Below, in pieces: positions 17,630-26,415 of a DNA stretch of 64,000 nucleotides; positions within the stretch are counted from its first letter, which is position 1; each line of letters begins with the position of its first letter. The stretch is from the NCBI RefSeq assembly GCF_900115345.1, contig NZ_FOWC01000008.1, positions 364,565 to 428,564 of the forward strand, read 5' to 3'. The DNA is from Amycolatopsis rubida (GTDB taxonomy: Bacteria; Actinomycetota; Actinomycetes; Mycobacteriales; Pseudonocardiaceae). The notes beneath the pieces are model-generated. The model saw only the letters and a program-made list of their open reading frames with translations. It was not told the DNA's origin and made no database searches. The position numbers were made by a program, and so were the translations under genes.

Positions 17630-19768
17630 TCACGGCTCGGCGATGTCCAGGGTGACCTTGGACATCGGGCAGCTCATGCAGGTCAGGATGTAGCCGTCGG
17701 CTTTCTGTCGCGGCGTCAGGCAGTTCGGCCCGTTCATCGCGACCTCGCCGCCGCAGAGCTTGACCATGCAGTCGCCGCAGTTGCCGACCGTGCACGAGTA
17801 CGGCATCGGCAGCCCCGCCGCGAGACCGGCGTCGAGGAGCGTCTGGCCGGGCTCGACCACCACGGAGCCGACCTGCTGCGTATCGTCCTTGACGACCATC
17901 TCCTGCGGCGCGGCGGCCGTGACCGTCGTGTCCGCCCCGCTGGTGTAGCGCTCTTGGTGCACGCGGTCGTCCGGGACACCGAGCCCGGTCAGGACGCCCT
18001 GGACGGTGTCCATCAGCGCCTCGGGCCCGCACACGTAATACCGGGCGTCCTCCGACTGGCCCAGCTCGGCGAACCAGCTCCGCACGCCAGCGGCATCGAG
18101 TCGCCCGCGCTCCTGTGTCAGAACATGCGTAACCGACAGCCGATCGGGGTTCTTCTTCTCCAGCCGGAGGAGTTCGTCGGCGAAGAGGACTTCCTGCTCG
18201 CTCCGGTTGCTGTAGAGCAGCGCGATCCGCCCGGCTGCCGGCGCCGCGAGCAGGGTGCGGATGATGCTCATCATCGGCGTCACGCCACTGCCCGCGGCGA
18301 CCATGACGACCTCGTGCGCCGCCGCGGGATCGGCGTGGAACGCCCCGGACGGACCGCGCACCGACAGCCGGTCTCCGGCGCGCAGGTTCCGGTGGACGTG
18401 GGTCGAGAACAGACCGCCCTCGACCTGCTTGACCGTGATGTCCAGCCGCGCTGCCCCGGGCGCCGACGACGCCGAGTAGGCGCGCCGCACCGGTCGGCCG
18501 TCGATGGAGGTGACCAGCGTGAAGAATTGCCCGGGCCGGAAGTCGAAGGAACCCGGGCGCTCGGCGTCTTCCAGCACGAGGGTGACCGCGCTGGGCGTCT
18601 CCCGGCGCACCTCGGCGATCCGCACCTCCCGCAACGGGTTCGTCGCCGCGGGCTCGGCGGCGGGACGCTGCGGCGAGCCGACCTCGACGTCCTCGTAGCC
18701 CTCCTTCCGCAGCCCGGACCGGTAGGCACGGTTCATCACCAGCCGAAGCAGCCCGCTGATCCCAGGGATCCCCGTGACGACCTTGAGCACACGAGCGAGC
18801 AGGCCGTTTTCGGCCTTGGCCAGATTCGCGGCAAGGTGATCCCCCACCAGCGCCATCAGGTCCGGCACCGTGCCGCGCTCAAGGTGCGCGGCCGGGGTCC
18901 ACGCCCGCGAGCGCGCTACGGCGTCGCTGGCGGTCACCTCGGCGTGCTCGACGTCGATGAGCAGCGCCGCGTGCGGGGGCGTCCCGCGCAGCGCCATCGT
19001 CTCCAGCAGCGCGGGATCGTCGGTGATCGAGCCCCGGCCGCTGACGTGCAGCACGCCGGACCGTCCCGGGACGAGCGCGGCGAACGAGAGCTGATCGTCC
19101 TGGAGAAGGTTGTGGAGGCTGTCGGCGCGCTTGTTGCCCTTGCGGTCCGGGATGACGAGCGTCCGGCCGTTGAGAATCCGCGCAACGGTCTCCCGGTCCC
19201 CGCGCGGACTGGTGTCGCTCCCGCCCGACTTGTCCCAAGTGGACAGAGCGAGGAACGGTGCCGCGGCGAGGAACTCGGCGACGCCAGGTCCGCGCAGCGG
19301 GCCCTCGCCCTCGACCTCGGGTGCCGGCGAAGCGGGAGCAGGAGGCTGCCACAGGCGGGAGCGGATGACGGCCTGCGCGCAGTGCACGTACGCCTCTTCG
19401 ACGTCGACGAACGTCTCGGCGCCCTTGCGCTTGGCCACGGAACCGTTGACGCGCAACGTTTCCCCGACGCCCGGCAGGAGGAAAACGAACGACACCGGGC
19501 CGTGCGCCTCGCCATCGGGCAGGATGAACGAGATCCGCGTCGGCGAATGGATGCGCATGAAGCCCGGGGCGCCGCCGATGAACGTCGTGCGGCTGACACC
19601 GCCGGCGTCGCGGTAGCCGAAACCCGCGAGCGGGCAGTGCGCCAGGACCGTCTTGCAGCCCTCGTCGAGAGCGCTGATCTGCTTCAGCATGATCATCGAC
19701 GGCGACTGCCCCAGGACCGCCTCGATCTCGTCGGCCGTCGTCATGCGGCGGAGTGTGCTCAACTGCAT
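17630..19768 (-). CDS. PNPOx-like / ferredoxin-NADP reductase / [2Fe-2S] ferredoxin fusion
   Basis: A 712-residue multidomain redox protein. The N-terminal third is a pyridoxamine-phosphate-oxidase-like split barrel (FVFLLPGVGETLRVNG and a second copy with LVIPDRKGNKRADSL, LVPGRSGVLHVSG). The middle is an FNR-type module with the FAD motif RRAYSASSAP and the NAD motif MVAAGSGVTPMMSIIR, ending YYVCGPEALM. The C-terminus is a plant-type ferredoxin with C-x4-C-x2-C (SCTVGNCGDC) and a distal Cys in YILTCMSC. I start at 19768, where GAGGAGGG lies about 8 nt upstream. Electrons would flow NAD(P)H to FAD to 2Fe-2S, perhaps to the flavin barrel or a partner oxygenase. It is divergent from the TetR gene. 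Confidence 0.87.
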   Translation of the reverse strand: MQLSTLRRMTTADEIEAVLGQSPSMIMLKQISALDEGCKTVLAHCPLAGFGYRDAGGVSRTTFIGGAPGFMRIHSPTRISFILPDGEAHGPVSFVFLLPGVGETLRVNGSVAKRKGAETFVDVEEAYVHCAQAVIRSRLWQPPAPASPAPEVEGEGPLRGPGVAEFLAAAPFLALSTWDKSGGSDTSPRGDRETVARILNGRTLVIPDRKGNKRADSLHNLLQDDQLSFAALVPGRSGVLHVSGRGSITDDPALLETMALRGTPPHAALLIDVEHAEVTASDAVARSRAWTPAAHLERGTVPDLMALVGDHLAANLAKAENGLLARVLKVVTGIPGISGLLRLVMNRAYRSGLRKEGYEDVEVGSPQRPAAEPAATNPLREVRIAEVRRETPSAVTLVLEDAERPGSFDFRPGQFFTLVTSIDGRPVRRAYSASSAPGAARLDITVKQVEGGLFSTHVHRNLRAGDRLSVRGPSGAFHADPAAAHEVVMVAAGSGVTPMMSIIRTLLAAPAAGRIALLYSNRSEQEVLFADELLRLEKKNPDRLSVTHVLTQERGRLDAAGVRSWFAELGQSEDARYYVCGPEALMDTVQGVLTGLGVPDDRVHQERYTSGADTTVTAAAPQEMVVKDDTQQVGSVVVEPGQTLLDAGLAAGLPMPYSCTVGNCGDCMVKLCGGEVAMNGPNCLTPRQKADGYILTCMSCPMSKVTLDIAEP

Positions 19769-20049
19769 GGAAAATCCCTCCTCGGCCAGGCACCGCGCGG
19801 CGAACCGCCTCCAGGACAAGGGATCCGGGACGCTGGTCTGGGGCGTCGTCGTGGCTGAACCAGCGGACTCGGACGCCGGGCGGCACCAGCGCGTCGCGGA
19901 CGTCGGCCGCGCTCGGCGCCTCCAGGCAGACCTCCGCGGTCACCGCCGCCGAGGGCGACGTGCGCGTGGCCCAGCGACTCGCGCAGGCGCGCCTTCGGGG
20001 TCACGAGACGCCACCCGGGTTCTTGTTTTCGCAGCTCATAGCACTATTA

Positions 20050-20063
20050 TGAGTATTAGCTCA
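20050..20063. promoter_or_regulatory. Candidate TetR operator in the divergent promoter
   Basis: TGAG-N6-CTCA lies in a short AT-rich island (CTATTATGAGTATTAGCTCA) between the redox fusion and the TetR gene, the only AT-rich stretch there. TetR regulators commonly bind such inverted repeats in divergent promoters. The rest of the 337-bp gap holds no supported gene, though a reverse frame ending near 19.78 kb may be a scrap of one. Confidence 0.5.
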
Positions 20064-20105
20064 GTTATTGGCTACTCGCTTTTGCCGCCGTCGAGGAGGA
20101 CCAGG

Positions 20106-20729
20106 ATGCCGTCAGCGGACCGCCGCTTAGAGCCACGTCGCAAGCCCCGCCAGGTGCGCGCCGAACTCACGCGCGAGCGCATCCTCACCGCGGCTGCTCA
20201 CGTTTTCGCCGAGCACGGCTACGCCGCCGGCACCACCAACCGCATCGCCGAGCGCGCCCGCATCTCCATCGGCTCGCTCTACCAGTATTTCCCGAACAAG
20301 GACGCCATCCTCGCCGAACTCCTGATCCAGCACATCGACCGCGGCGCCTGGACCGGCGCCGACGAGTTCGACCTCTCGCCCGGGACACTGGAGGCGACGG
20401 TCCGGGCGCTCATCCGCGACGCGATCGACAACCACAGCGACGATCCCCAGCTTCTCCGGGTGATGATCGAGGAGGCACCGGTCTCCCAGGAACTGCTCGA
20501 CACGATCGACCGGCACGCGAAACTGCGCACGGCCCAGGTCCGCGACGTCCTCACCCGGCACCCCGACGTCCGCGTGGGCGCCCCCGACGTCGCCGCGGAG
20601 ATCATCCTGTTCACCGTGGAGATGAACACGCACAAGTTCATGGCCGCCCCGCCGCGGAACATCCCGGTCGAGACGTTCGAGAACGAACTGGTCGCCATGG
20701 TGACCCGCTACCTGCGCGGGGATCGGTAG
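20106..20729 (+). CDS. TetR/AcrR-family transcriptional regulator
   Basis: A 207-residue regulator. The N-terminal TetR helix-turn-helix covers about residues 18-64 (RERILTAAAHVFAEHGYAAG, NRIAERARISIGSLYQYFPNK). A helical ligand-binding domain follows with LRVMIEEAPVSQELLD. The ATG at 20106 has GAGGAGG upstream; an earlier in-frame ATG at 20049 lies inside the AT-rich promoter island and is less likely. Divergent orientation to the PNPOx-FNR-ferredoxin fusion makes that gene the probable target. Confidence 0.92.
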   Translation: MPSADRRLEPRRKPRQVRAELTRERILTAAAHVFAEHGYAAGTTNRIAERARISIGSLYQYFPNKDAILAELLIQHIDRGAWTGADEFDLSPGTLEATVRALIRDAIDNHSDDPQLLRVMIEEAPVSQELLDTIDRHAKLRTAQVRDVLTRHPDVRVGAPDVAAEIILFTVEMNTHKFMAAPPRNIPVETFENELVAMVTRYLRGDR

Positions 20730-21071
20730 GGGCGCACCTCCGCCGCCAGCGTCTCCTCGTCGTCCCGGGCGAACTCCCGGAGTCCGGACGCCGCGCACCT
20801 GCGCACGATGACACTCCATTTTCGTGCCGGTGAGGCACCGGCCGAACACCGCGACGGGCACCGATGCGGGCGCTGGAGTTCATGGCCGCACGCAGCCTCG
20901 ACCGGTACCTGACCATCGAGGACCTTCCGGTGCCAGACGACCGGCACGGCTGTCCGGGCTCGCCGCCAGGGCCGGGCACCCGTCGGCACCGAGGGCTTTC
21001 GAGCGCCCGGTGCCGCGTCGGCTGGCCGCGTGCCGGGCCCGGGTCCGTCCGGCCGGGACGCCTTTTCGCGC

Positions 21072-21140
21072 CGGTGTCAGCCGGGTCCCTCGCTCGCGGC
21101 CGCCGGGGACGGCTCCACCGCGTCGCTGATCGCCGTGTCG
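21072..21140 (-). pseudogene. Remnant of a second ketopantoate-reductase-like 3' end
   Basis: The reverse frame ends ISDAVEPSPAAASEGPG, nearly the same as ISDVVVPLLAAASEGPG at the end of the reductase at 5974. At DNA level 21077-21140 matches 5974-6040 closely, including GGTCCCTCGCTCGCGGC, and the similarity continues into the downstream stem-loop region. No other part of the gene is left. Confidence 0.7.
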
Positions 21141-21155
21141 GCGGAGTCCGTCTCA

Positions 21156-21440
21156 TTCGGCTCGTGCCGGGGTGAACCGCAGGAGGTTTCCCGGCGGATC
21201 GCGTGCTTCCACCGCGGCCGCCGCGAGTTCGTGGAGGCGACCCGCCGCGGCGAGCTTCCGGATGTCGTCGGCGGACGGCAGCACGAGTTCGACGCCGACG
21301 AGCAAGGCGTGATGGTCGGTCGCCCGGCCGCGAGGAACGTGGTTCCGAGCCGAAACCGAGCAATGCGCAGGAGAACGGCTCGGTCGCCTTGAGCTGGACG
21401 TGCCCCATCGCGGTCCCGGCCGGGAACCCGTCGAACGGGC
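21156..21440 (-). pseudogene. VOC/glyoxalase-family protein, frameshifted
   Basis: Reverse frames together read MGHVQLKATEPFSCALLGFG, then DHHALLVGVELVLPSADD, KLAAAGRLHELAAAAVEARD and GNLLRFTPAR. This is the order of a single-domain vicinal-oxygen-chelate protein with the end motif D-x-x-GN-x-x-x-F. The two parts are in different frames, with a deletion between them, so the gene is broken. The rest of 20.73-21.86 kb holds no supported gene. Confidence 0.65.
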
Positions 21441-21866
21441 TGCCCGGCGACCACGGGGCACCCGTCGTGTCCGCGCCATTCGGAGCGGCGCGGGCCAGAT
21501 GACGTCGACGCAGCAGGAGGGCGCGACGACGTGGCCGGTCAGCCGGTACTGGTCGTTCCGGCTCCGGAAATGCCGGACGAGCCGGCGCCTGCGGCGCGAA
21601 GCGGCCCGGGCTCGCCGAGGCGGGCGCCGTCCGCCGCAACCCCGGCGGCTTCGTCGGCTCGTCCGGCGGCGGCGCTGGCTCCGTACCCTCATCTGAGCGG
21701 CGGCGGCGCGGCAGATGCCCGGAAGTCCGCTCTTGGGTGGACGAACGGAGCAGTCGCGGCGACAGGTTTCGGACAAAATGCGGATCGCTGCTGGACCGGA
21801 TTCGACTCGTCTCCGCACACTCGGCCGACAGTGGGTTTCTTTCCCCCCGGCCTTGGAGGAGTTCCG

Positions 21867-22988
21867 ATGCGTCGAAGAATCGCCCTCAGCCTCACCGGTG
21901 CCGCCGTTCTCGCGGCGAGCCTCGCCGCCGTCGTCGCCCCCGCCGCCCAGGCTTCGCCCGGACTGATCGCGGCCATGCAACGGGATCTGGGCCTCAGCGC
22001 CCACCAAGCGAAGACCCGGCTCGGACAAGAACTGACCGCGTCGAAGCAGCTGCCCGCCGCCCGGCAGGCCGCCGGCGCGGCGTTCGGCGGCGCCTGGTTC
22101 GACCCGGAGCTGGGCAAGCTGGTCGTCGGCGTGACCGACCCCGCCGTGGCCGACGCGGTTCACCGCACCGGCGCGGAAACCGTTCCGGCGCACGTCACCG
22201 CCGCGGCGCTCGACGCGGCGAAGACGGCCGTCGACAACGCCGCGAAGGCGAAGCGCGCCCCAGCCGAGGTCAGCGGCTGGCACGCGGATCCGCGCACCGG
22301 CAGTGTGGTCGTCACCCTCCAGCCCGGCGCGCACGGCGCGGACGTCGACGCCTTCCTCGCGCAAGCCCGCGAAGCAGGCCCGGTGACCCTCGCGACCGGC
22401 CCCCGGCCGCAGACGCTCTCGGCAGGAACCGTCGGCGGGGACCCCTACTACATCAACGGAAACACGCGCTGCTCCATCGGTTTCTCGGTGCAGGGCGGCT
22501 TCGTCAGCGCCGGGCACTGCGGTGGCGCCGGCAGTTCCGTCGCCGGCTGGGACAACTCGGCGATGGGCACGTTCGCCGGATCCTCCTTCCCCGGCAACGA
22601 CTACTCCTACATCACCATCGGCAACGGCTGGTGGACCGCCCCCGTCGTGCTCGGCTGGGGCACGGTCAGCGACGTGATCGTCCGCGGCTCGGCGGTCGCG
22701 CCCGCCGGCTCGTCGATCTGCCGCTCCGGCTCGACCTCGCACTGGCACTGCGGGACCGTGCTGGGCCTGAACGAGACCATCAACTACGCCCAAGGCGCGG
22801 TCTACGAAGCGACGCACACCAACGCGTGCGCGGAACCCGGAGATTCCGGCGGCTCCTTCATCACCGGCGACCAAGCCCAGGGAGTCACCTCGGGCGGCTT
22901 CGGCAACTGCAGCTCCGGCGGCGAGACCTGGTTCCAGCCGGTCAACGAAATCCTGCAGACCTACCACCTGTCCCTCGTCACCGGCTGA
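21867..22988 (+). CDS. Secreted streptogrisin-like S1 serine protease
   Basis: A 373-residue preproprotein. It has a Sec-type signal peptide (RRR start, hydrophobic core, APAAQA cleavage region near residue 31), then an alpha-lytic-protease-type prodomain with WFDPELGKLVVGVTD and VSGWHADPRTGSVVVTL. The mature chymotrypsin-fold protease begins near residue 190. The triad is visible: His in VSAGHCG, Asp in GNDYSYI and Ser in CAEPGDSGGSF. Paired Cys around the active site match the streptogrisin pattern. TTGGAGGAG precedes the ATG. It is probably exported and self-activating. A strong hairpin follows the gene. Confidence 0.93.
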   Translation: MRRRIALSLTGAAVLAASLAAVVAPAAQASPGLIAAMQRDLGLSAHQAKTRLGQELTASKQLPAARQAAGAAFGGAWFDPELGKLVVGVTDPAVADAVHRTGAETVPAHVTAAALDAAKTAVDNAAKAKRAPAEVSGWHADPRTGSVVVTLQPGAHGADVDAFLAQAREAGPVTLATGPRPQTLSAGTVGGDPYYINGNTRCSIGFSVQGGFVSAGHCGGAGSSVAGWDNSAMGTFAGSSFPGNDYSYITIGNGWWTAPVVLGWGTVSDVIVRGSAVAPAGSSICRSGSTSHWHCGTVLGLNETINYAQGAVYEATHTNACAEPGDSGGSFITGDQAQGVTSGGFGNCSSGGETWFQPVNEILQTYHLSLVTG

Positions 22989-23010
22989 CCTCGCCGGTTC
23001 GTCCTGAGCA

Positions 23011-23040
23011 GGGTGCCGGCCTCGCCTCCGGCCGGCACCC
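23011..23040 (+). terminator. Hairpin terminator after the protease gene
   Basis: GGGTGCCGGCC (23011-23021) pairs with GGCCGGCACCC (23030-23040), an 11-bp G+C-rich stem with an 8-nt loop, 23 bp after the protease stop. There is no clear T-run, as is usual in actinomycetes. Confidence 0.7.
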
Positions 23041-23292
23041 TGATCCGGGCAGCGGTACCCAGTTTCGTCCCCCGGCCATCCGGTCGCGGCAGGCAAGCGC
23101 GCCTTCCCCGAACCGGGCAACTCAGGCGCCCGGGGACTTCTGAGGCACCGAGCCGATGACACCGGCCGAACCCCCCTCAACCGCATTCTCCGCCGAAGTC
23201 CGGCTGTCGAGCGCGGAGCTGTCTCGAAAGCGGTGAGGACCGGTTTCCAGCGCATGGGCGAGTTTGCGCACCGGCGGGAGCAGCCGGACAAT

Positions 23293-23326
23293 TCTTCAGC
23301 TAAAACTGGACAGTTTTAGCTGAAGA
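23293..23326. promoter_or_regulatory. Perfect 16-bp palindromic operator for the MarR regulator
   Basis: Arms 23293-23308 and 23311-23326 are exact reverse complements (TCTTCAGCTAAAACTG and its partner) separated by GA, ending 17 bp before the MarR start. It is AT-rich against a G+C-rich background and overlaps the expected promoter. MarR dimers bind palindromes of this size, so it is very likely the autoregulatory operator of this gene and the coupled transporter. Confidence 0.82.
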
Positions 23327-23343
23327 GTTCTACGCTGGGGGTC

Positions 23344-23784
23344 ATGGCCGAAGATCTTTCCGCGACCGCGGTCGAAGGTGCGCGCAGGCTGCGCGTGATG
23401 GTGGGCAGGCTGCGGCGGCGCATCAAGTCCGTGTCGGGCGACACCGGGGTGACGCCGTCGCAGATGGCGGTGCTGAGCAGGCTGATGCTGGCCGGCGAGG
23501 CGACGATGTCCGATCTCGCCGCGGCCGAGGGCGTCCGCCCGCAGTCGATGGCCGCCTGGCTCGCCGCGCTGGACGAGGGGGGCTGGCTCAAGCGCCGCCC
23601 GGATCCCGGCGACGGGCGCCGCCAGCTGATCTCCATCAGCGACGAGGGATTGCGGCGCGTCGACGACGACCGCCAGGTGCGCACCGAGTGGCTCGCGAAC
23701 GCGCTGCAGGACCGTTACGACGACGAGGAGCGGCAGACGATCGTCCGGGCGCTGACGCTGCTGGAACGCTTGGTGGCGGAATGA
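23344..23784 (+). CDS. MarR-family transcriptional regulator
   Basis: A 146-residue winged-helix regulator. The DNA-binding core lies around residues 50-100: MSDLAAAEGVRPQSMAAWLA for the recognition helix and RRPDPGDGRRQLISIS for the wing with the typical D-x-R. MarR proteins usually repress efflux or detoxification genes until a phenolic or other ligand binds. It overlaps the downstream transporter by 4 nt (ATGA) and has a perfect palindrome directly upstream, forming a classic self-regulated MarR-efflux unit. Confidence 0.92.
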   Translation: MAEDLSATAVEGARRLRVMVGRLRRRIKSVSGDTGVTPSQMAVLSRLMLAGEATMSDLAAAEGVRPQSMAAWLAALDEGGWLKRRPDPGDGRRQLISISDEGLRRVDDDRQVRTEWLANALQDRYDDEERQTIVRALTLLERLVAE

Positions 23785-25778
23785 CCGCCGCCGCAGCCGC
23801 GGCGCCCGCGCGGTCCCGGTTCGACCGCGGGCTGATCGTGCCGATGATCCTCGGGGTCGTCCTCAATCCGGTCAACTCGTCGATGATCGCGATCGCGCTC
23901 GTGCCCATCGGCGCCGCGTTCGGCGCGCCGCCCGCGCAGACCGCGTGGCTGGTGTCGGGGTTGTACCTCGCGACCTCGGTCGGGCAGCCGGTGATGGGCA
24001 AGCTCGTCGACACCTACGGCGTCAAACCGCTCTACCTGGCCGGTGCGGCGCTCACCGGCGTCGCGGGCGTGCTCGGCACGTTCGCGCCGTCGCTGGGCGT
24101 GCTCGTCGCCGCCCGCGTGCTGCTCGGATTCGGGACGTGCGCGGGGTATCCGGCCGCGATGTCGCTCATCCGGCGCGAGGGCGAGCGCACCGGCGTGGAC
24201 AAGCCGGCCGGCATCCTGACCGCGCTTTCCGTTGCGGGACAGACGATCGCGGTGCTGGGCCCGACGGCGGGCGGGCTGCTGATCGGGCTCGGCGGCTGGC
24301 GCGCGGTGTTCTCGGTGAACATGCCGCTGTCGCTCGCGTGCCTGGTGTTCGGCACGCTGTTGCTGCCGAAGGCCGAGCGGTCGCGGACGAAGGCGGCGCG
24401 GTTCGACGTGCCCGGCATGGTGTTGTTCGCCGGGATGCTGACGGCGTTGCTGCTGTTCCTGATGAACCCGCATGTCAAGGACCTGTGGGTGCTCGGAATC
24501 GCGCTCGTGGCGGGGGCGCTGTTCGCGTGGCGGGAGCTGCGTGTCGCCGAGCCGTTCATCGACCTGCGGCTGCTGGGCGGGAACGTGCCGGTGCTGCGCA
24601 CCTTCCTGCGGACGTTCCTGGCCTACGTCGTGTCATACGCGTTCCTCTACGGCTACACGCAATGGCTGGAGGAGGGGCGCGGGCTGTCGGCGTCGGCGGC
24701 CGGTTTGGTGCTGCTGCCGACGTTCGGGTTCGCCATCGTCGTCACGACGCTGACGGGGCGGCGGCCCGAGGTATGGCGCAAGCTCGTGGTGAGCGGCGTG
24801 TTCCTGACAGTCTGTTGTGGACTGTTGCTGTTCCTCGACGGGAGCAGCCCGATCTGGCTGCTCGTCGTGGTGGGCATCGTTTCCGGGGTGCCGCAGGGGC
24901 TCACGAACCTGGCGAACCAGAACGCGCTGTACTTCCAGGCCGATCCCGCCCGCACCGGCGCGTACGCCGGGTTGCTGCGCACGTTCGTCTATCTGGGCGC
25001 GATCGTCGCGTCTTCGGCGAACGGCGCGTTCCTCACCCACGGTGCGGACACGCCGGGGCTGCGGAAACTGGCTGTGTTCATGATCGTCGTCGCCGCGCTC
25101 TTCCTGCTGGCGACGCTGCTCGACCGGCAACTGCGCCGGCTCGACGCCCGAATCGGCGAAGAACAACACGAAAGGAAAGACATTTCCATGGCACTGACTA
25201 CCCTCGACGAGCGGACCGCGCTGGTTGTGATCGACCTGCAGCAGGGCATCGTGTCCGCGCCGACCGTGCCGCACTCCGGGCCCGAAGTGCTGGAGCGCTC
25301 CGTGCGGCTGGCCGAGGCCTTCCGGGCGCGCTCGCTGCCCGTGGTGCTGGTGCGGGCGACGATGGCGCCCGACCAGTCGGACTGGGCACCGGGCCGCACG
25401 GACACCCCGAGCAGGGGTGCTGCTTCCCGTCCGGAAGGCTGGGACCGGATCGTCGGCGAGCTGGGTCCGCGCGAGGGCGACATCGTCGTGACGAAGCGGA
25501 ACTGGGGCGCGTTCTTCGGGACGGACCTTGACCTGCAACTGCGCCGCCGCAACGTGACGCAGATCGTGCTGACGGGCGTCGCGACGAGCGCCGGCGTCGA
25601 GTCGACGGCCCGCTCCGCGCACGAACACGGCTACCACGTGACGCTCGCGACGGACGCGATGTCCGACCTCGACGCCGACACGCACCACCACAGCATCACC
25701 AAGATTTTCCCCCGGCTGGGTGAAACCGCCACAACGGAGGAAATCCTGACAGAGCTGGAGAAAACAGCCGGGGCGTGA
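23781..25778 (+). CDS. MFS efflux transporter fused in frame to an isochorismatase-family hydrolase
   Basis: One uninterrupted 665-residue frame. Residues 1 to about 455 form an MFS drug-efflux-type carrier with 12-14 membrane segments (SMIAIALVPIGAAFG, GQPVMGKLVDTYGVKP). Residues 470-665 are an isochorismatase-fold hydrolase: Asp in ALVVIDLQQG, Lys in VVTKRNWGAFFG, and ATSAGVESTAR where cysteine hydrolases carry Cys. The missing Cys is as in EntB/PhzD-type isochorismatases. There is no stop between the parts, only a short charged linker (RIGEEQHERKDIS). A ribosome-binding site and ATG remain at the junction, so a separate hydrolase may also be made. It is controlled with the coupled MarR gene. 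Confidence 0.8.
   Translation: MTAAAAAAPARSRFDRGLIVPMILGVVLNPVNSSMIAIALVPIGAAFGAPPAQTAWLVSGLYLATSVGQPVMGKLVDTYGVKPLYLAGAALTGVAGVLGTFAPSLGVLVAARVLLGFGTCAGYPAAMSLIRREGERTGVDKPAGILTALSVAGQTIAVLGPTAGGLLIGLGGWRAVFSVNMPLSLACLVFGTLLLPKAERSRTKAARFDVPGMVLFAGMLTALLLFLMNPHVKDLWVLGIALVAGALFAWRELRVAEPFIDLRLLGGNVPVLRTFLRTFLAYVVSYAFLYGYTQWLEEGRGLSASAAGLVLLPTFGFAIVVTTLTGRRPEVWRKLVVSGVFLTVCCGLLLFLDGSSPIWLLVVVGIVSGVPQGLTNLANQNALYFQADPARTGAYAGLLRTFVYLGAIVASSANGAFLTHGADTPGLRKLAVFMIVVAALFLLATLLDRQLRRLDARIGEEQHERKDISMALTTLDERTALVVIDLQQGIVSAPTVPHSGPEVLERSVRLAEAFRARSLPVVLVRATMAPDQSDWAPGRTDTPSRGAASRPEGWDRIVGELGPREGDIVVTKRNWGAFFGTDLDLQLRRRNVTQIVLTGVATSAGVESTARSAHEHGYHVTLATDAMSDLDADTHHHSITKIFPRLGETATTEEILTELEKTAGA
25188..25778 (+). 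CDS. Isochorismatase-family hydrolase, possible independent product from an internal start
   Basis: Within the fused frame an ATG at 25188 starts exactly at the hydrolase domain (MALTTLDERTALVVID) and has the purine-rich AAAGGAAAG about 8 nt upstream. This is how a separate 196-residue gene would look. The likely history is two adjacent in-frame genes whose intervening stop was lost or never present. Whether the free hydrolase, the fusion or both are made cannot be told from sequence. Confidence 0.5.
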   Translation: MALTTLDERTALVVIDLQQGIVSAPTVPHSGPEVLERSVRLAEAFRARSLPVVLVRATMAPDQSDWAPGRTDTPSRGAASRPEGWDRIVGELGPREGDIVVTKRNWGAFFGTDLDLQLRRRNVTQIVLTGVATSAGVESTARSAHEHGYHVTLATDAMSDLDADTHHHSITKIFPRLGETATTEEILTELEKTAGA

Positions 25779-25838
25779 CCGCCGCGGCTGCGCGGACTGT
25801 TTGTTCGGCTTCATAGGATCCCAGCTACGGGCTCATGC

Positions 25839-25889
25839 CCGGCGAACCCCGGCCACGATCCCTCGCGGATCGTGGCCGGGGTTCGCCGG
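25839..25889. terminator. 23-bp perfect hairpin terminator
   Basis: Arms 25839-25861 and 25867-25889 (CCGGCGAACCCCGGCC and partner) are perfectly complementary around the loop CTCGC. It begins 60 bp after the MFS-isochorismatase stop. The stem is strong enough to terminate in both directions, though no T-tract is present. Confidence 0.75.
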
Positions 25890-26415
25890 TTTGCTCGCCA
25901 CAGCGGCTTCTTCACCCAGGACAACCCCTGCCGCTGGCACCGCGCGCCGGATGCGCCCGCCGGTGATCCTCGAAGTTCGAGAACCGGAAGCGACGGGATC
26001 GTCGCCGGTCGCCAAGCCGTCGCCGCGAGGTCGGGCGGACTTGGCGGCGGAGGCCGTCGCGGGCGACGAGGAGCGCGATGTCCGGGCGCATCGCGCGCAG
26101 TACGCGAGCGGGTCCGGCGCAGAGTTCGACCAGTCGTTCCGCGGGGTCCGGGCAGTTCGCGGTCCTTCGGGTCGCGGGCGGCAGGCGTGCTCCTTTCTCC
26201 GGGTATCGGAGTAAGAGCGGTTCGGGACCTCCTGCGGCGCGGAGAGTGCCGATGTATGCCCATTCTGGCGAAATACCGTTATCGCCGGGATTGCAGGTAT
26301 TCGCCCGGACTTCGGCGCCGCGACGCTCCGGGTCCGCACTCCCGGCGATGTCTGCCGGTAGGGTCCGTCCGGACGTGCAGAGCCGATCGAGCGCATGCGG
26401 CGGGAGAAGACACGG
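25890..26415. other. Intergenic region upstream of kup with a small stem-loop
   Basis: No gene is supported here. A stem-loop pairs GGCGAAATACC (26267-26277) with GGTATTCGCC (26296-26305), with one bulge, about 110 bp before the transporter start. It could be part of the promoter or leader of the potassium transporter gene. I could not match it to a known riboswitch such as the c-di-AMP class. Confidence 0.4.

Noticed and set aside
25890..26415. A c-di-AMP riboswitch upstream of kup
   Set aside because: Such RNAs can precede potassium transporters, but the conserved elements could not be found by eye; only a simple stem-loop is present.
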